From NCBI GenBank assembly GCA_037974665.1, contig CM075764.1:81677825-81741824 (forward strand): a stretch of DNA of 64,000 nucleotides, given 5' to 3'. The notes under the pieces were generated by a model, which saw only the letters and a list, made by a program, of their open reading frames with translations, searched no databases and had not been told where the DNA came from. Source of the DNA: Ehretia macrophylla (lineage: Eukaryota > Streptophyta > Magnoliopsida > Boraginales > Ehretiaceae). Position numbers and translations under genes: made by a program. The stretch's first letter is position 1; every line of letters starts with the position of its first letter. Positions 51,425 through 63,439 of the stretch are shown here, piece after piece.

Positions 51425-51790
51425 TTCTGGCAGATTTGTGCAATCAAAACTTTTATCATGTGTTTAAGGATATATGATTTTATAAAAATATGAAAAATTC
51501 CAAAAATGTATAAAACTCATATAGGAACATTTCTTCTATTGGCCATGTTATAAGGAAAAATCTTTTTCAAGCCCGAAAACACACAAGACAGTAGGTATTA
51601 AGAATTTTGCTGTCACTGGACAGATTTGTACAAACCTGAAATTTTAGCCCATTTTTATAGATAGATGACTTTATACAAATCTGGAAAATTTGGAAAAGGT
51701 AGAAAACTCATAGAGGAACATTTCTCCAGTTGGTCATGTCATGGAAAAATCATTTTCATGCTAAAAAACATATAAGACAGTAGGTTACAG
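51425..51790 (+). repeat. Diverged ~185-bp tandem duplication in RE6 3' LTR
   Basis: Counterpart of 40316-40690. The two units share CAGATTTGT, AAAACTCATA, GGAACATTTCT and AGACAGTAGGT in order. Confidence 0.7.
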
Positions 51791-53473
51791 AATTTTTTGT
51801 TAAATATGACAGCTCACTGCCTTAAGTTTCTTTTGCGTATTAAAAATAGTAAATCAAACGAAACTTTCACAGTAGTTATATTAGGTAGTAAGAAACAACT
51901 TTCGTATTTTACAAAATGTCAGATTCCATCGTTTAAATAGCTGAATTTTCCATTTTCAAAATAACACCAGAATAGTCTTCGATCTGGATAGTCAAGACAT
52001 GAATGCATTAAATTGGTTATAACTCTATCAATTTAGATCGGAATTGAGCTTTTCTTGATTCTATAATTATTTACATTTGAAGATATTTAATTCTATACCT
52101 AATTCGAATAATTTAGAGTTTGGGAAGATAGGTTACTGATTAGCTAACGTTAGGCTAATGCAGTGATGTAAACATTGTTTTAAGTCAATAAGTTTAGCTA
52201 TAATGTAAATTGTTATTGATTGAATGACTAAGTACTTGGGTTATTAATGTGTAGTGTTATTATATGATCTCTATATGTGTTAGAATATTTGTGGAGATAT
52301 TAATTTGAATTATATTGTTTGATACTTGTGAATTACCCGATATGCTATAAATGATCGTAGTACTTGAACTTGAATTTGAATTGGTGTCAAAAGGGGTTGC
52401 AACCACCTAGTCTTGGCATGGTAGTGTGCATACTACGCCGGACATCCTCGGGGTATCGGTGATCTTATGTCTACCATGGTCCGTATTCCCCTCTCGCTCG
52501 AGAACTTTGATTTCCTTTGAGAATCGGATCGTAGGATTCGAGTATTATCCGGAATACTCTATTTGGGTGAGGTAAGGAAGGAGATGTTGAACATCTCAGT
52601 TACTATTGCTTGAATCAGACTCGCTTGTAAAGAGTAAGTTGTTCCTTACTACGTATGTGATATATGACTTGAATACGTATACTTGAATTATTTCTTGACT
52701 ACAGATCTTGCTTGCATTGCATCCATGGATTTACGAAAAGGTTTATGAAAAGGAAAAATTGTATTTGAAAACCCTTCCCAAATTCTCTCTCGCTGAGCTT
52801 AGTGTTGTTATAAGGTCACCCTCTTTGTTCCTCATTTCAGGCAATGAGGAGAGCTTTGTAGAATATTGTGAGAATAATCCTCAGCATACTGGACCGGAAG
52901 CGCCCGATACATGATATACACCACTCTTAGGTGTATTGTTGACTTAGATGACTTGAACAATTAAATGTATATATTATTTTGTGTATATGGATAGTTTTAA
53001 TATCATGTTCTTGTATAAGTGAACTAACTTAGTCATTGGTCATAATTGGTCAATGAATTGGTTTAATGACTTAGTTAGCCATTATACAAGTGACTCACGT
53101 AGCTGGTTTTGTTTTTGGGTAGTTGGCTACGTGTCGACTATTAGGATGTAATGTGGATGTGGTTAAAACCTTCTCTTAATGTAAGTAACAGATGTATATT
53201 TTCATGTTGAACTTCTAATTGATTATATCATGTTGGTGAATGAATGAATTGCATTGGAGTTTTGAATTGTGATGTTAGGAGGAGTAGATGGTGGCTTTTC
53301 TGTTTACAAATTGAAGGAAAAAAAACTATTTTGTCCACCGTACAACGATTATGCTGCCCAATTTTTTAGGAAACTAATAATAAGTTGAAAATTTTAACTA
53401 AATATGAATTAGTAATTGAATTAACGGTCACCCTCGGACTTAGTCCTATGCAGGTTGGGTTCGGGGCATGACA

Positions 53474-56306
53474 AGTTAACCATTCATTTTAAGCATTATT
53501 TTCATACTATTTCAAAAATACTCAAAAAAAAAAGCTAAATTAATTATTTGAAATGAGTATTAACTACTTTTATTATTTAAAATATTCAGTTTCGTTTTCT
53601 TGCATTTATTTACCTTGTTTTCAACTAAATGAAAAAATAGCTCCGAACCCGTAGTGAATTTTAAATTATTTTACTTTTCAAAAATTATATTTTTCTATCA
53701 TTAATTATTATTTTTATAACAATCGCTCATCGATCGTTCGTCCGTAGAACGAGAGTTATCGAAATGTTTTGAGTCCTCAGTGAATAATATTTTCAACACT
53801 ATTTTTAGTATTTAGTGTATGTTTTAATTGCTAGCCAAGTTATTTGATGCATTTGCCAATTAAATTAACTACATTGACCATTTTAAATTAGTCTTGATAT
53901 TTGACCAAGACCAAAAGCCATTGAGCTTTGACTTTGTTTTGTGCCATCTTTTAAGCATTTTATAAGCCAAAATAAAACACAAAAACAAGAGCAAAAAGGA
54001 GAGAAAACTGCGAGCTTGAGGGAGAAAAAAAAATTCTTCACAAATCTTCAAATCCTTGCTTGAGCTTGCTTAGGATTGCTTGTGAGCCATCCAACACCAT
54101 CTTCCAACCATTTCCAAGTATCCAAGTAAGGGACTTCATGTCATTTTATGCATTTGAATATATTTTGCTTATACTTTAATTTCTTGCAAATGTTCATAGA
54201 ATGCTATTTTAATTTGTTTTAATGCTTTAAATGTCTTCTATGGAGTTAGTATAACATACTTCTATAGTTTTTTGGCAAGTTCCATGATTGAATTTGATGA
54301 TTGCATGTTAGGAAGATAATAAATAGTAAAAATGTGAATAGTAAACCCTTGTTGTGATTTTTGTTCTAAATTGTGTTTTCTCGATTTGGTTAGGTGCTAG
54401 AAATGTTAGAATGCTTAAATGTGTGGTTTAAAGGGGTTGTACTTTGAAAAATTGAGAAATATACCTTGAATTACAAATGAGACTTTGAAATGAAGTATTG
54501 AGTTTGGCTCGTTTGATTATGTGGTTAGTCTTAGAAGCGTTGGAAACTATTAAAATGTATTAATAACGCTTAATTGCTAATTGGATTAGGTAGCTGTAGT
54601 ACAAATCACCTAAGGGGCTTTCCGGGATTTTTGAGTTAACATACTTGAAAATATGATTTCGTAGCATTTATGTGGGTCATAAAGTGGCTTTAGGTGAATG
54701 ATAAAGTTAGATTTGGAATTCGTAATCATGTGTGAAGTTTAGAACCTAAATTGTAAGCATTGGAGTAGTATTTTGATGCATTTCTTATGAATTACTTGAA
54801 CTAATTGCATGAGTAGTTGTTTATATTGCTATAATTGCTATAATTGACCTTTATAAGGCTAGTTAAATGCTAAAGAGATATTTGGTTAGAGTGCTCAGTC
54901 ATTTGAAGAATGTTAGGGTATAGTTAAGTAGTTGCTTATAATTACGTGCTAAATGGAGTATGTGAGAATGAATACAATTTTATGGGTTAAAGAAGTGTTA
55001 TTTTAACATGACTTATAATCTAAAGCAGTTAGTGCATTTTTAATAATCTTAAAGGGGAAAATCTCACATTTAGTCCCTATTGTTTGCAAAGTGTCTTAGT
55101 TTAGTCCTTATTGTTTAAAATGTCTCAATTTAGTCCCTATTATTTTTTAAAAATTTTAAATTCATCCCTATTGTTTCTCAATAAATTTTAATTTAGTCCT
55201 TGAATAATAGAGACGAATTTGAAACTTTAAGAAAATAATAGGAATGAAATTGAAACTTTTTAAAAATAATAGGGACGAAGTTGAAACTTTTTAAAAGACA
55301 ATAGGGACTAAATTGAGACATATTAAACAATAGGGATGAAATTGAAACTTTTGGTGAAACAGTAGGGACTAAATTGAGACATTTTAAATAATAGGGACTA
55401 AATTGAGACACTTTGTAAACAATAGGGACTAAATGTGAAATTTTCCCAATCTTAAAGCATGAAAATAATTCTTAGTCCAGGTTTTATAGTTAAATTAAAT
55501 TTAAGTGTTTAAGTGTTGTCATCTTGATTGCATGCTTAATTTGGATATTCCTTTGTGAGATAAATGAAGTTGAGCTAGTTATAACATTTAACTTGTTAAA
55601 TGTTAATATAGTTAATATCCTTTGTAAGATTAAAGAAATGTTTTAGCGTTATTTGTATGATTACTTGGACTATGTGGTAATATGAGGTATATAAGTGATT
55701 GTATATAACTTCTATTGTTATGAATTGAGTTAGGTAATAGTTAAATTGGAATTGGTGAGTTATCTGCTAAAGTATTATACTTATAGGAACAAGCTAGAGA
55801 TTGCATCATTGAGCAAATTCAGGGAGAATTGGAGGGAATGTAAGCTATTTTTCCTACGTACATAGCCTAATCCAAGGTGAGGAAGTTTTCATCCTTATAT
55901 GCATCTTAGTTATTTTATTGTTCTTAATTGTGAGAATTAATATAATTGCTTGAATTCATGTGAGCTTATTGATTGTTATATTGTGAGCGAAGGCAACCTA
56001 CTTTGTTGTCCCTCGATTATGTGCTTATTGGTTTATCTTGTCTATTATCATCTTGAGAACATTGCATTGTGGTTGCACAACCTCATCGTTTGGGATGGAC
56101 GCGATGGGCCGTTGTGGGCGGCATCGGGCTTGCCAGTGTTACTTGTTCTAGCTCCATACCCTAGTCCCTCACTCTCCTGGTATGGAGTATGCCAGGGGGT
56201 GTGGGTCGTAGGATCAGGTACATTCGGAGTACCCATTGGTGTTTAGGATGCCAGCATATCGGGGTTCGTGTTTGTGGTACGTGGTTCACGATACGAAGAG
56301 TTGGAG
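53474..56306 (+). mobile_element. RE1 3' LTR, second part
   Basis: Resumes with the AGTTA duplication; from 53881 it matches 1-2035. TATA-like box at 53961-53966, donor-like CCAA|GTAAGGG near 54126, palindromic block 56203-56237. Contains a MITE (55054-55447) absent from the 5' LTR. Interrupted by RE9 after TGGAG (56302-56306). Confidence 0.9.
55054..55447 (+). mobile_element. Mutator-type MITE with internal tandem units
   Basis: A 394-bp insertion present only in RE1's 3' LTR. Its ends are inverted repeats of about 40 bp: GGGAAAATCTCACATTTAG on the left mirrors CTAAATGTGAAATTTTCCC on the right. It is flanked by a perfect 9-bp duplication AATCTTAAA (55045-55053 and 55448-55456), the length typical of Mutator-like transposons. 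The interior is a foldback of units of about 28-32 bp carrying AATAGGGACTAAATTGAGAC. It encodes no transposase and must have been moved in trans. Confidence 0.9.
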
Positions 56307-59151
56307 TGTAACACCCTGATCCCTCTCGAGACCGGGTGTTCTATCAATCAATCTAATCACAACCCAATTCCAAACCCGGGCAAAGTTTTTATGGAAAGAC
56401 GGACGGAGTCTCCCCTGTTTCTAGACAAAATGTAAAACCTGTAATAGCATATAAGTGGACCAGCACCATGTCCAACCATTCAACCACCTCAAGGCCATCC
56501 GAGCCTTGGTCTCAACAAGCGAACATAAGTAAATATATATTTCCAGTTTAAAAGCTAACCTCATCTTTGACAAGTACATTCATGCTTGGCAATTAAACCA
56601 TACTAACATATTGCATAACATAGACTATCATACCATTCTAACTCTTTTCCTTTAGACATTACAAACATGCATTTAAGTTAAACTATACTATCCGAATACA
56701 TAAACTAGCTTATCATACCACTTCAATAATCTAGTAAAACTTAAATTACGTTTCTTTTAACATTAAATCCATACAACACATGAAACATACATATTTGCAT
56801 CTTTGACAACTCAAGCCACATAGCACGCAAGACAACTCTTCAAGCATGATCTTTCACGTAATCACGAACTTTCCAGCTAACATGGCATTTCCCTGAAATG
56901 TGGTGGTCAGGAGTGAGTATTCTCAACACGTATACTCAGTGAGGGCGAGACAGATATCGAGGTTGAGAAAAAGAAAGTTGTGCAATGCAAATAAGGCAGT
57001 TAAGCAATATATCTGACAAGTAAGCATTCAATATAAACAATCAATACAATAAACAGTTAAAGAAAGCATTAACACAACCATTCAAAGCTATACCACACTC
57101 TGAAGGCTATGGTTCACTCATACGAACAATGTACCATGCGATTCGATTCCACGAGCATTACATCAATCTCGAGCTTGATGTTGACAACGATGACAATAAG
57201 CGTGTAACCACCTTATAATATCCACTGGGTGTACTCCAGAAGTACCCCGACACATCTACGACCCAAATCTCCCAGGGCGGCACCCCTAGCGAGAATGGGA
57301 ATAGGACACGGAGCTAGAGCAACCAACCCTGGCAGCCCGAGACTACCCAGAGAGGCCCATCACTCACGCGCCTGACACTAATGCAATGCAATATGAGATA
57401 CAAGCAATAAACGAGCAATAGCACGAAAGTGCAGATTAGTGACGATAAATGAGATATCAAGCGTTTACAATCAATAATAGCAATCAATTAGCTTTTCAAG
57501 CATAACTATCATTGATAGCAACAAGAACACTAATTAAACAAGTAACAGCAGTTCAAACACGAAAATGACAAATATCACTATTCAATCTCTAACTTCCAAA
57601 GGCAATTACGAGCAAATGAGCTACGAGATTAGGAAACCGATTTCACTACATTCACTTAGGCACTACAAGGCACGTTTCTATATCACTAAACTTCACTTTC
57701 TCACCCGCGGCCCGAAAGTTCACCTACTGCGTTTGAACTACAACTATACTAACCGGTCGCTCAATCAATGCCACAACAGCGCCAAAAGTGCTTCCATGCC
57801 CTCAATAGCAAAACCCCCAACTCAATTTGAGCATGGTCAACTTTTGGTCAAACAGCCCCTTTTCGTTTCTTTGTCTAATTTTCAATTTTAACAAAGGCCG
57901 ATCCGTTTTTATTGCACATTTTATCTTTCTAACATTAATGGCACCTATCCATATCAAGAAATCGTGATTCGGATCAAAATCCGAAATTCTAGGGTTTCAC
58001 TATTCAAAATCACTATTTATTATTTTTTCCCAATTTCAAATACGCAATTTCAGCCTTAAAAATTGCTAAATAACTAACAAGCAATGCTCTACGAACTCAA
58101 AGGAAGCTATATCAAGTAATTATAGGCATTATAACACAATATATATCAAATCTAAAAATTTGTAACAATAATCAAATCCAAATAAAAATGCACAAAAACG
58201 TGAAAACCCTCACAGAGATTGAAGACCAAGACCCGCAAGGACCCGAGCCACGACCCCCGAGCAATTCCACGCATGATTGTAGAAGAAAATACAAGCAAAA
58301 TTCTTTTTTTTTTCTCCTTGGAGCATTCGGCCAAAGAGGGGACAAGATAGGCATTTTGCAATTTGTTTTTTTTTTTATATTTTTGCTTTGTTTTATTATT
58401 TAAAAGGTGACAAAGGGCATTTTGGTCATTTGTAAAATCAAGCTTAAGTTAAAAATGGTGAAATAAACTTATTTTGATGCCATTTAAATCTAATTCAAGT
58501 TAAAACAATGCAATTAAATGAAAAACAACTAAAACTAGTTAAATTAAGCTAAAAACATTTTTCACTAAGTTCGAGAAATATTTCTCTAACTCTCATTTTC
58601 AAAATACTACGATCAAACGGTCAATAAATGATCGCTAATAAAGTGATGACCAATAATATAAAACTTTAATTTTTTTGAAAAGTAGAACAGTAGAATAGTT
58701 TAAAATTCACTCCGGCTCGGAGTTACTTTTCTCATTTAATTGAAAACCGAGTAATTTTAATGCAAGACAATTAAAACCGATTATTAAAATAATCAAAACA
58801 ATCAAAATAATCAATATTCATTTAAAAATAATTAATTTAACTATTTCTAGAATATTTTAAAGAATTATGAAGTTAATGCTAAGATACAAATAAACAAGTT
58901 AATATAAACACGTAATCAAGTGCAATTAAATATTAACATTTAAGATGACATTTAATTAAATACAAGAAAGTAAATCAAATTTCTTTAAATAATAAAAATG
59001 GGTGTTAATCTTTTAATTAATCAATATAAAAATTATTGAATGCTTTTAAAAGAAATATCAAAATAGTGCAAAAATGAATGATTAACTATTTAAACACTTA
59101 ATTAAATGCAGTCAACTGCTATTAAATGCATGCCGGGTTCGGGTTATCACA
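56307..59151 (-). mobile_element. RE9 left LTR (sense 3' LTR)
   Basis: TGTAACACCC...GGGTTATCACA. Hairpin 56914-56938, palindromic block 57227-57264, donor-like GTGAGGG (minus strand) near 58212. Open stretches in it are LTR sequence without domains. Confidence 0.92.
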
Positions 59152-60585
59152 TCATTCCCCCCTTAAAACAATTGCGTCCTCGCAATTCTTCTTCCAATAG
59201 AACTCAGCATCAACTGAAACCTAACTCAGACTAATCTTCATCGGTTGATGAGCAAGATAGTGAATAAGAATGCTCGTAGGAAAACCTGAATAGAAATCCT
59301 AACCAAGAATGCCGAGAAAATACCAACTAAAGACTAAAGCAAAGATACTGTAGATAAAATTAACATCACATATTAATGATAAAAAGGATACTGAATGAAT
59401 ACCCCACATACGATTCTCTAGTAGAAGTTCAACTATTATCGCCCGAGAATACCCAAGCAGGAGGCCAACTAAAGGCTCAAATAAAGGTTCCATCCAGAGG
59501 TCCAAAGAAATACCCCGCTAGTCATGAATTTCATAGAAGAATTTCCCTGTTAAGAGTGCTGAGAAGAGTATTAAGAAAACCCGATCAAATATTCTTCAAG
59601 AGTCCCAGAGAAGTCTTTCAAATAATAACCCCATAGGATAACCAATTAGATCCTGAGTACTGCTATAAATGATGAGAAAAATGTCAACAAAAATAGCAAA
59701 GAAAATATAATGTGCCCAAAAAGACAATCAAGTTGAATAACAAATATAGTTTCCCAGCTAGACGAAAAACCTAAGGGAAAATACCGAGCTGGTGTACAAT
59801 ATACAAAACCAAACTCCGAGACCCCTGCACTGTTGGTCAAGTGAGAACTTCATACAACCTTGCCAATAAGGAAACCCAATAAGAGAATACCAAAAGAATG
59901 CTACCAAGAGCCATCATACAGAAACCCCAAAGAAAGTTATCTTTTTATGATTGCCAACCACAAAGAAGAGTCTTAGAAGTATGCCAATAACCGAGCTCCA
60001 AAGACAAACACCAACTCCTTAATAAAGGTTAATTAAATGCCATTCATTTCATGTCAATCCATACACCTTGAAAGGCCAGCTGTGAACCACTTTCTTCAGG
60101 GGAGGAAGAAGTCTTTCTTACCATTTTCATGGGACATGTATGAATGCCAAGATATCACATTTATACATATATACCTTAATCTATTATGCAAGCAAGTTTA
60201 TAAAACAGTTTATTCAACAAAGTCACTCAAGCACAACAATCAAGTCAAGCACAACATAATCAATTCAAATCACGGCACAACCAATTCAAGACATTCCAAT
60301 ACACACATTACAAGCAATACTTCAAGCAAATAACAATTCACGAGGTCGATTCGATTCACGATGCCAATTCGATACACGAGTAGTCACTTCACTTTACGTA
60401 ACACACATTTAGCACATAACACATAACCATATCACATAGGTGCATACATTCAAGTCAAGACACACAATCTCACATACAAGCATACACTTTCAAGACACAC
60501 TTAACAAGCACACATTCAAGGATCACTACCCACCAGACCGAGGACTCTGTCCCGGCTTATGAGCTAGACAAGCTCTATTACCACC
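59152..60585 (-). mobile_element. RE9 internal region with PPT and PBS
   Basis: The polypurine tract (minus strand TTAAGGGGGGAATGA) is at 59152-59166 and the pre-tract inverted repeat AATTGCG-AGGA-CGCAATT at 59170-59187. The quasi-repeat domain is about 59270-59960. A block near identical to RE3's 9598-9990 is at about 60130-60530. The primer site, somewhat diverged (TGGTAATAGAGC), is at 60572-60583. No protein domain is visible. Confidence 0.85.
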
Positions 60586-63439
60586 TGTAATACCCCGATC
60601 CATCTCGAGACCGGGAGTTCTATCAATCAATCTAATCACAACCCAATTCCAAACCCGGGCAAAATTTTTAGGGAAAGACGGACGGAGTCTCCCCTGTTTC
60701 TAGGCAAAATGTAAAACCTATAATAGCATATAAGTGGACCAGCACCTTGTCCAACCATTCAACCACCTCAAGGCCATCCGAGCCTTGGTTCTCAATAAGC
60801 GAACACAAGTAAATATACATTTCCAGTTTAAAAGTTAACCCATCTCTTCTCATCTTTGACAAGTACATTCATGCTTGACAATTAAACCATACTAACCTAT
60901 TGCATAACATAGACTATCATACAATTCTAACTCTTTTCCTTTAGACATTACAAACATGCATTTAAGTTAAACTATACTATCCGAATACATAAACTAGCTT
61001 ATCATACCACTTCAATAATCTAGTAAAACTTAAATTACATTTCTTTTAACATTAAATACATACAACACATGAAACATACATCTTTGCATCTTTAACAACT
61101 CAAGCCACATAGTACGCAAGACAACTCTTCAAGCATGATCTTTCACGTAATCACGAACTTTCCAGCTAACATGGCATTTCCCTGAAATGTGGTGGTGAGG
61201 AGTGAGTATACTCAACACGTATACTCAGTGAGGGCGAGACAGATATCGAGGTTGAGAAAAAGAAAGTCGTGCAATACAAATAAGGCAGTTAAGCAATATA
61301 TCTGACAAGTAAGCATTCAATATAAACAATCAATACAATAAACAGTTAAAGAAAGCATTAACACAACCATTCAAAGCTATACCACACTCTGAAGGCTATG
61401 GTTCACTCATACGAGCAATGTACCATGCGATTCGATTCCACGAGCATTACATCAATCTCGAGCTTGATGTTGACAACGATGACAATAAGCATGCAACCAC
61501 CTTATAACATCCACTGGATGTACTCCGGAAGTACCCCGACACATCTACGACCCAAATCTCCCAGGGCGGCACCCCTAGCGAGAATGGGAATAGGACACAG
61601 AGCTAGAGCAACCAACCCTTGCAGCCCGAGACTGCCCAGAGAGGCCCATCACTCATGCGCCTGACACTAATGCAATGCAATATGAGATACAAGCAATAAA
61701 TGAGCAATAGCACGAAAGTGCAGATTAGTGACGATAAATGAGATATCAAGCGTTTACAATCAATAATAGCAATCAATTAGCTTTTCAAGCATAACTATCA
61801 TTGATAGCAACAAGAACACTAATTAAACAAGTAACAGCAATTCAAACACGAAAACGACAAATATCACTATTCAATCTCTAACTTCAAAGGCAATTACGAG
61901 CAAACGAGCTACGGGATTAGGAAACCGATTTCACTACATTCACTTAGGCACTACAAGGCACGTTTCTATATCACTAAACTTCACTTTCTCACCTGAGGCC
62001 CGAAAGTCCACCTACTGCATTTGAACTACAACTATACTAACCGGTCGCTCAATCAATGCCACAACAGCGCCAAAAGTGCTTCCATGCCCTCAATAGCAAA
62101 ACCCCCAACTCAATTCGAGCACGGTCAACTTTTGGTCAAACGGCCCCTTTTTGTTTCTTTGTCTAATTTTCAATTTTAACAAAGGCCAATCCATTTTTAT
62201 TGCACATTTTATCTTTCTAACATTAATGGCACATATCCAAATCAAGAAATTGCGATTCGGATCAAAATTCAAAATTCTAGGGTTTTACTATTCAAAATTA
62301 CTATTAATTGTTTTTCCCCAATTTCAAATACACAATTTCAGCCATAAAAATCGCTAAATAACTAACAAGCAATGCTCTACGAACTCAAAGGAAGCCATAT
62401 CAAGCAATTATAGGCATTATAGCACAATATATATAAAATCTGAAAATTTGTAACAATAATCAAATTCAAATAAAAATGCACAAAAACGTGAAAACCCTCA
62501 CAGAGATTGAAGACCAAGACCCCCAAGGACCCGAGCCATGACCCCCGAGCAATTCCACGCATAATTGTAGAAGAAAATGCAAGCAAAATTCTTTTTTTTT
62601 TCTACTTGGAGCATTCGGCCAAAGAGGGGACAAGATAGGCATTTTGCAATTTGTTTTTTTTAATATATTTTTGCCTTGTTTTATGATTTAAAAGGTGACA
62701 AAGGGCATTTTGGTCATTTGCAAAATCAAGCTTAAGTTAAAAATGGTGAAATAAACTTATTTTGATGCCATTTAAATCTAATTCAAGTTAAAACAATGCA
62801 ATTAAATGAAAAATAACTAAAACTAGTTAAATTAAGCTAAAAACATTTTTCACTAAGTTTGAGAAATATTTCTCTAACTCTCATTTTCAAAATACTACGA
62901 TCAAACGGTCAATAAATGATCGCTAATAAAGTGATGAGCAATAATATAAAACTTTAATTTTTTTGAAAAGTAGAATAGTAGAATAGTTTAAAATTCACTC
63001 TGACTCGGAGTTACTTTTCTCATTTAATTAAAAATCGAGTAATTTTAATGCAAGACAATTAAAACCGATTATTAAAATAATCAAAACAGTCACAATAATC
63101 AATATTCATTTAAAAATAATTAATTTAACTATTTCTAGAATATTTTAAAGAATTATGAAGTTAATGCTAAGATACAAATAAACAAGTTAATATAAACACG
63201 TAATCAAGTGCAATTAAATATTAATATTTAAGATGACACTTAATTAAATAAAAGAAAGAAAATCCAATTTCTATAAATAATAAAAATAGGTGATAATCTT
63301 TTAATTAATCAATATAAAAATTATCGAATGCTTTTAAAAGAAATATCAAAATAGTGCAAAAATGAATGATTAACTATTTAAACACTTAATTAAATGCAGT
63401 CAAATGCTATTAAATGTATGCCGGGTTCGGGTTATCACA
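60586..63439 (-). mobile_element. RE9 right LTR (sense 5' LTR)
   Basis: Donor-like GTGAGGG at about 62501 (minus strand), palindromic block 61512-61553, perfect hairpin 61203-61227, acceptor-like TTTCAG|G near 61182. Donor-like to acceptor-like distance is about 1.32 kb. Confidence 0.92.
61203..61227 (-). promoter_or_regulatory. Conserved LTR hairpin (RE9 copy)
   Basis: TGAGTATAC (61203-61211), a 7-nt loop, then GTATACTCA (61219-61227): a perfect 9-bp stem. The left LTR copy 56914-56938 and the RE7 copy 45659-45683 each carry minor mispairs. Confidence 0.7.

Larger units (their letters stand above)
39473..53473 (+). mobile_element. RE6, Tekay/Del-type Ty3/gypsy element (with RE7 and RE8 nested inside)
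   Basis: Plus-strand element with a perfect target-site duplication AGTTA (39468-39472 and 53474-53478). The LTRs are 39473-42383 (2,911 bp) and 50559-53473 (2,915 bp); the ends are TGTAAGGC...GGCATGACA. The internal region is 42384-50558 including RE7 and RE8. It carries gag, protease, RT, RNase H, integrase and a chromodomain-like tail, but is heavily broken (ten or more breaks). Confidence 0.93.
50559..53473 (+). mobile_element. RE6 3' LTR
   Basis: Copy of 39473-42383 and of almost equal length. Minisatellite at 50862-50989, donor-like AAAG|GTGAGGG near 51124, palindromic block 52525-52567, hairpin 52794-52818, acceptor-like ATTTCAG|G near 52840. Confidence 0.93.
56307..63439 (-). mobile_element. 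RE9, LARD-type LTR element in RE1's 3' LTR
   Basis: Minus-strand element of 7,133 bp with a perfect target-site duplication TGGAG (56302-56306 and 63440-63444). The LTRs are 56307-59151 (2,845 bp) and 60586-63439 (2,854 bp); the internal region is 59152-60585 (1,434 bp). It is from the same family as RE3 and RE7. It has no gag or pol, with primer site and polypurine tract in place. A hand comparison of the first 120 bp of the LTRs shows about seven differences. Confidence 0.93.

Noticed and set aside
55193-55411. 72-codon minus-strand frame with repeated SQFSPY-like units
   Set aside because: Created by the tandem units of the MITE; not a protein gene.
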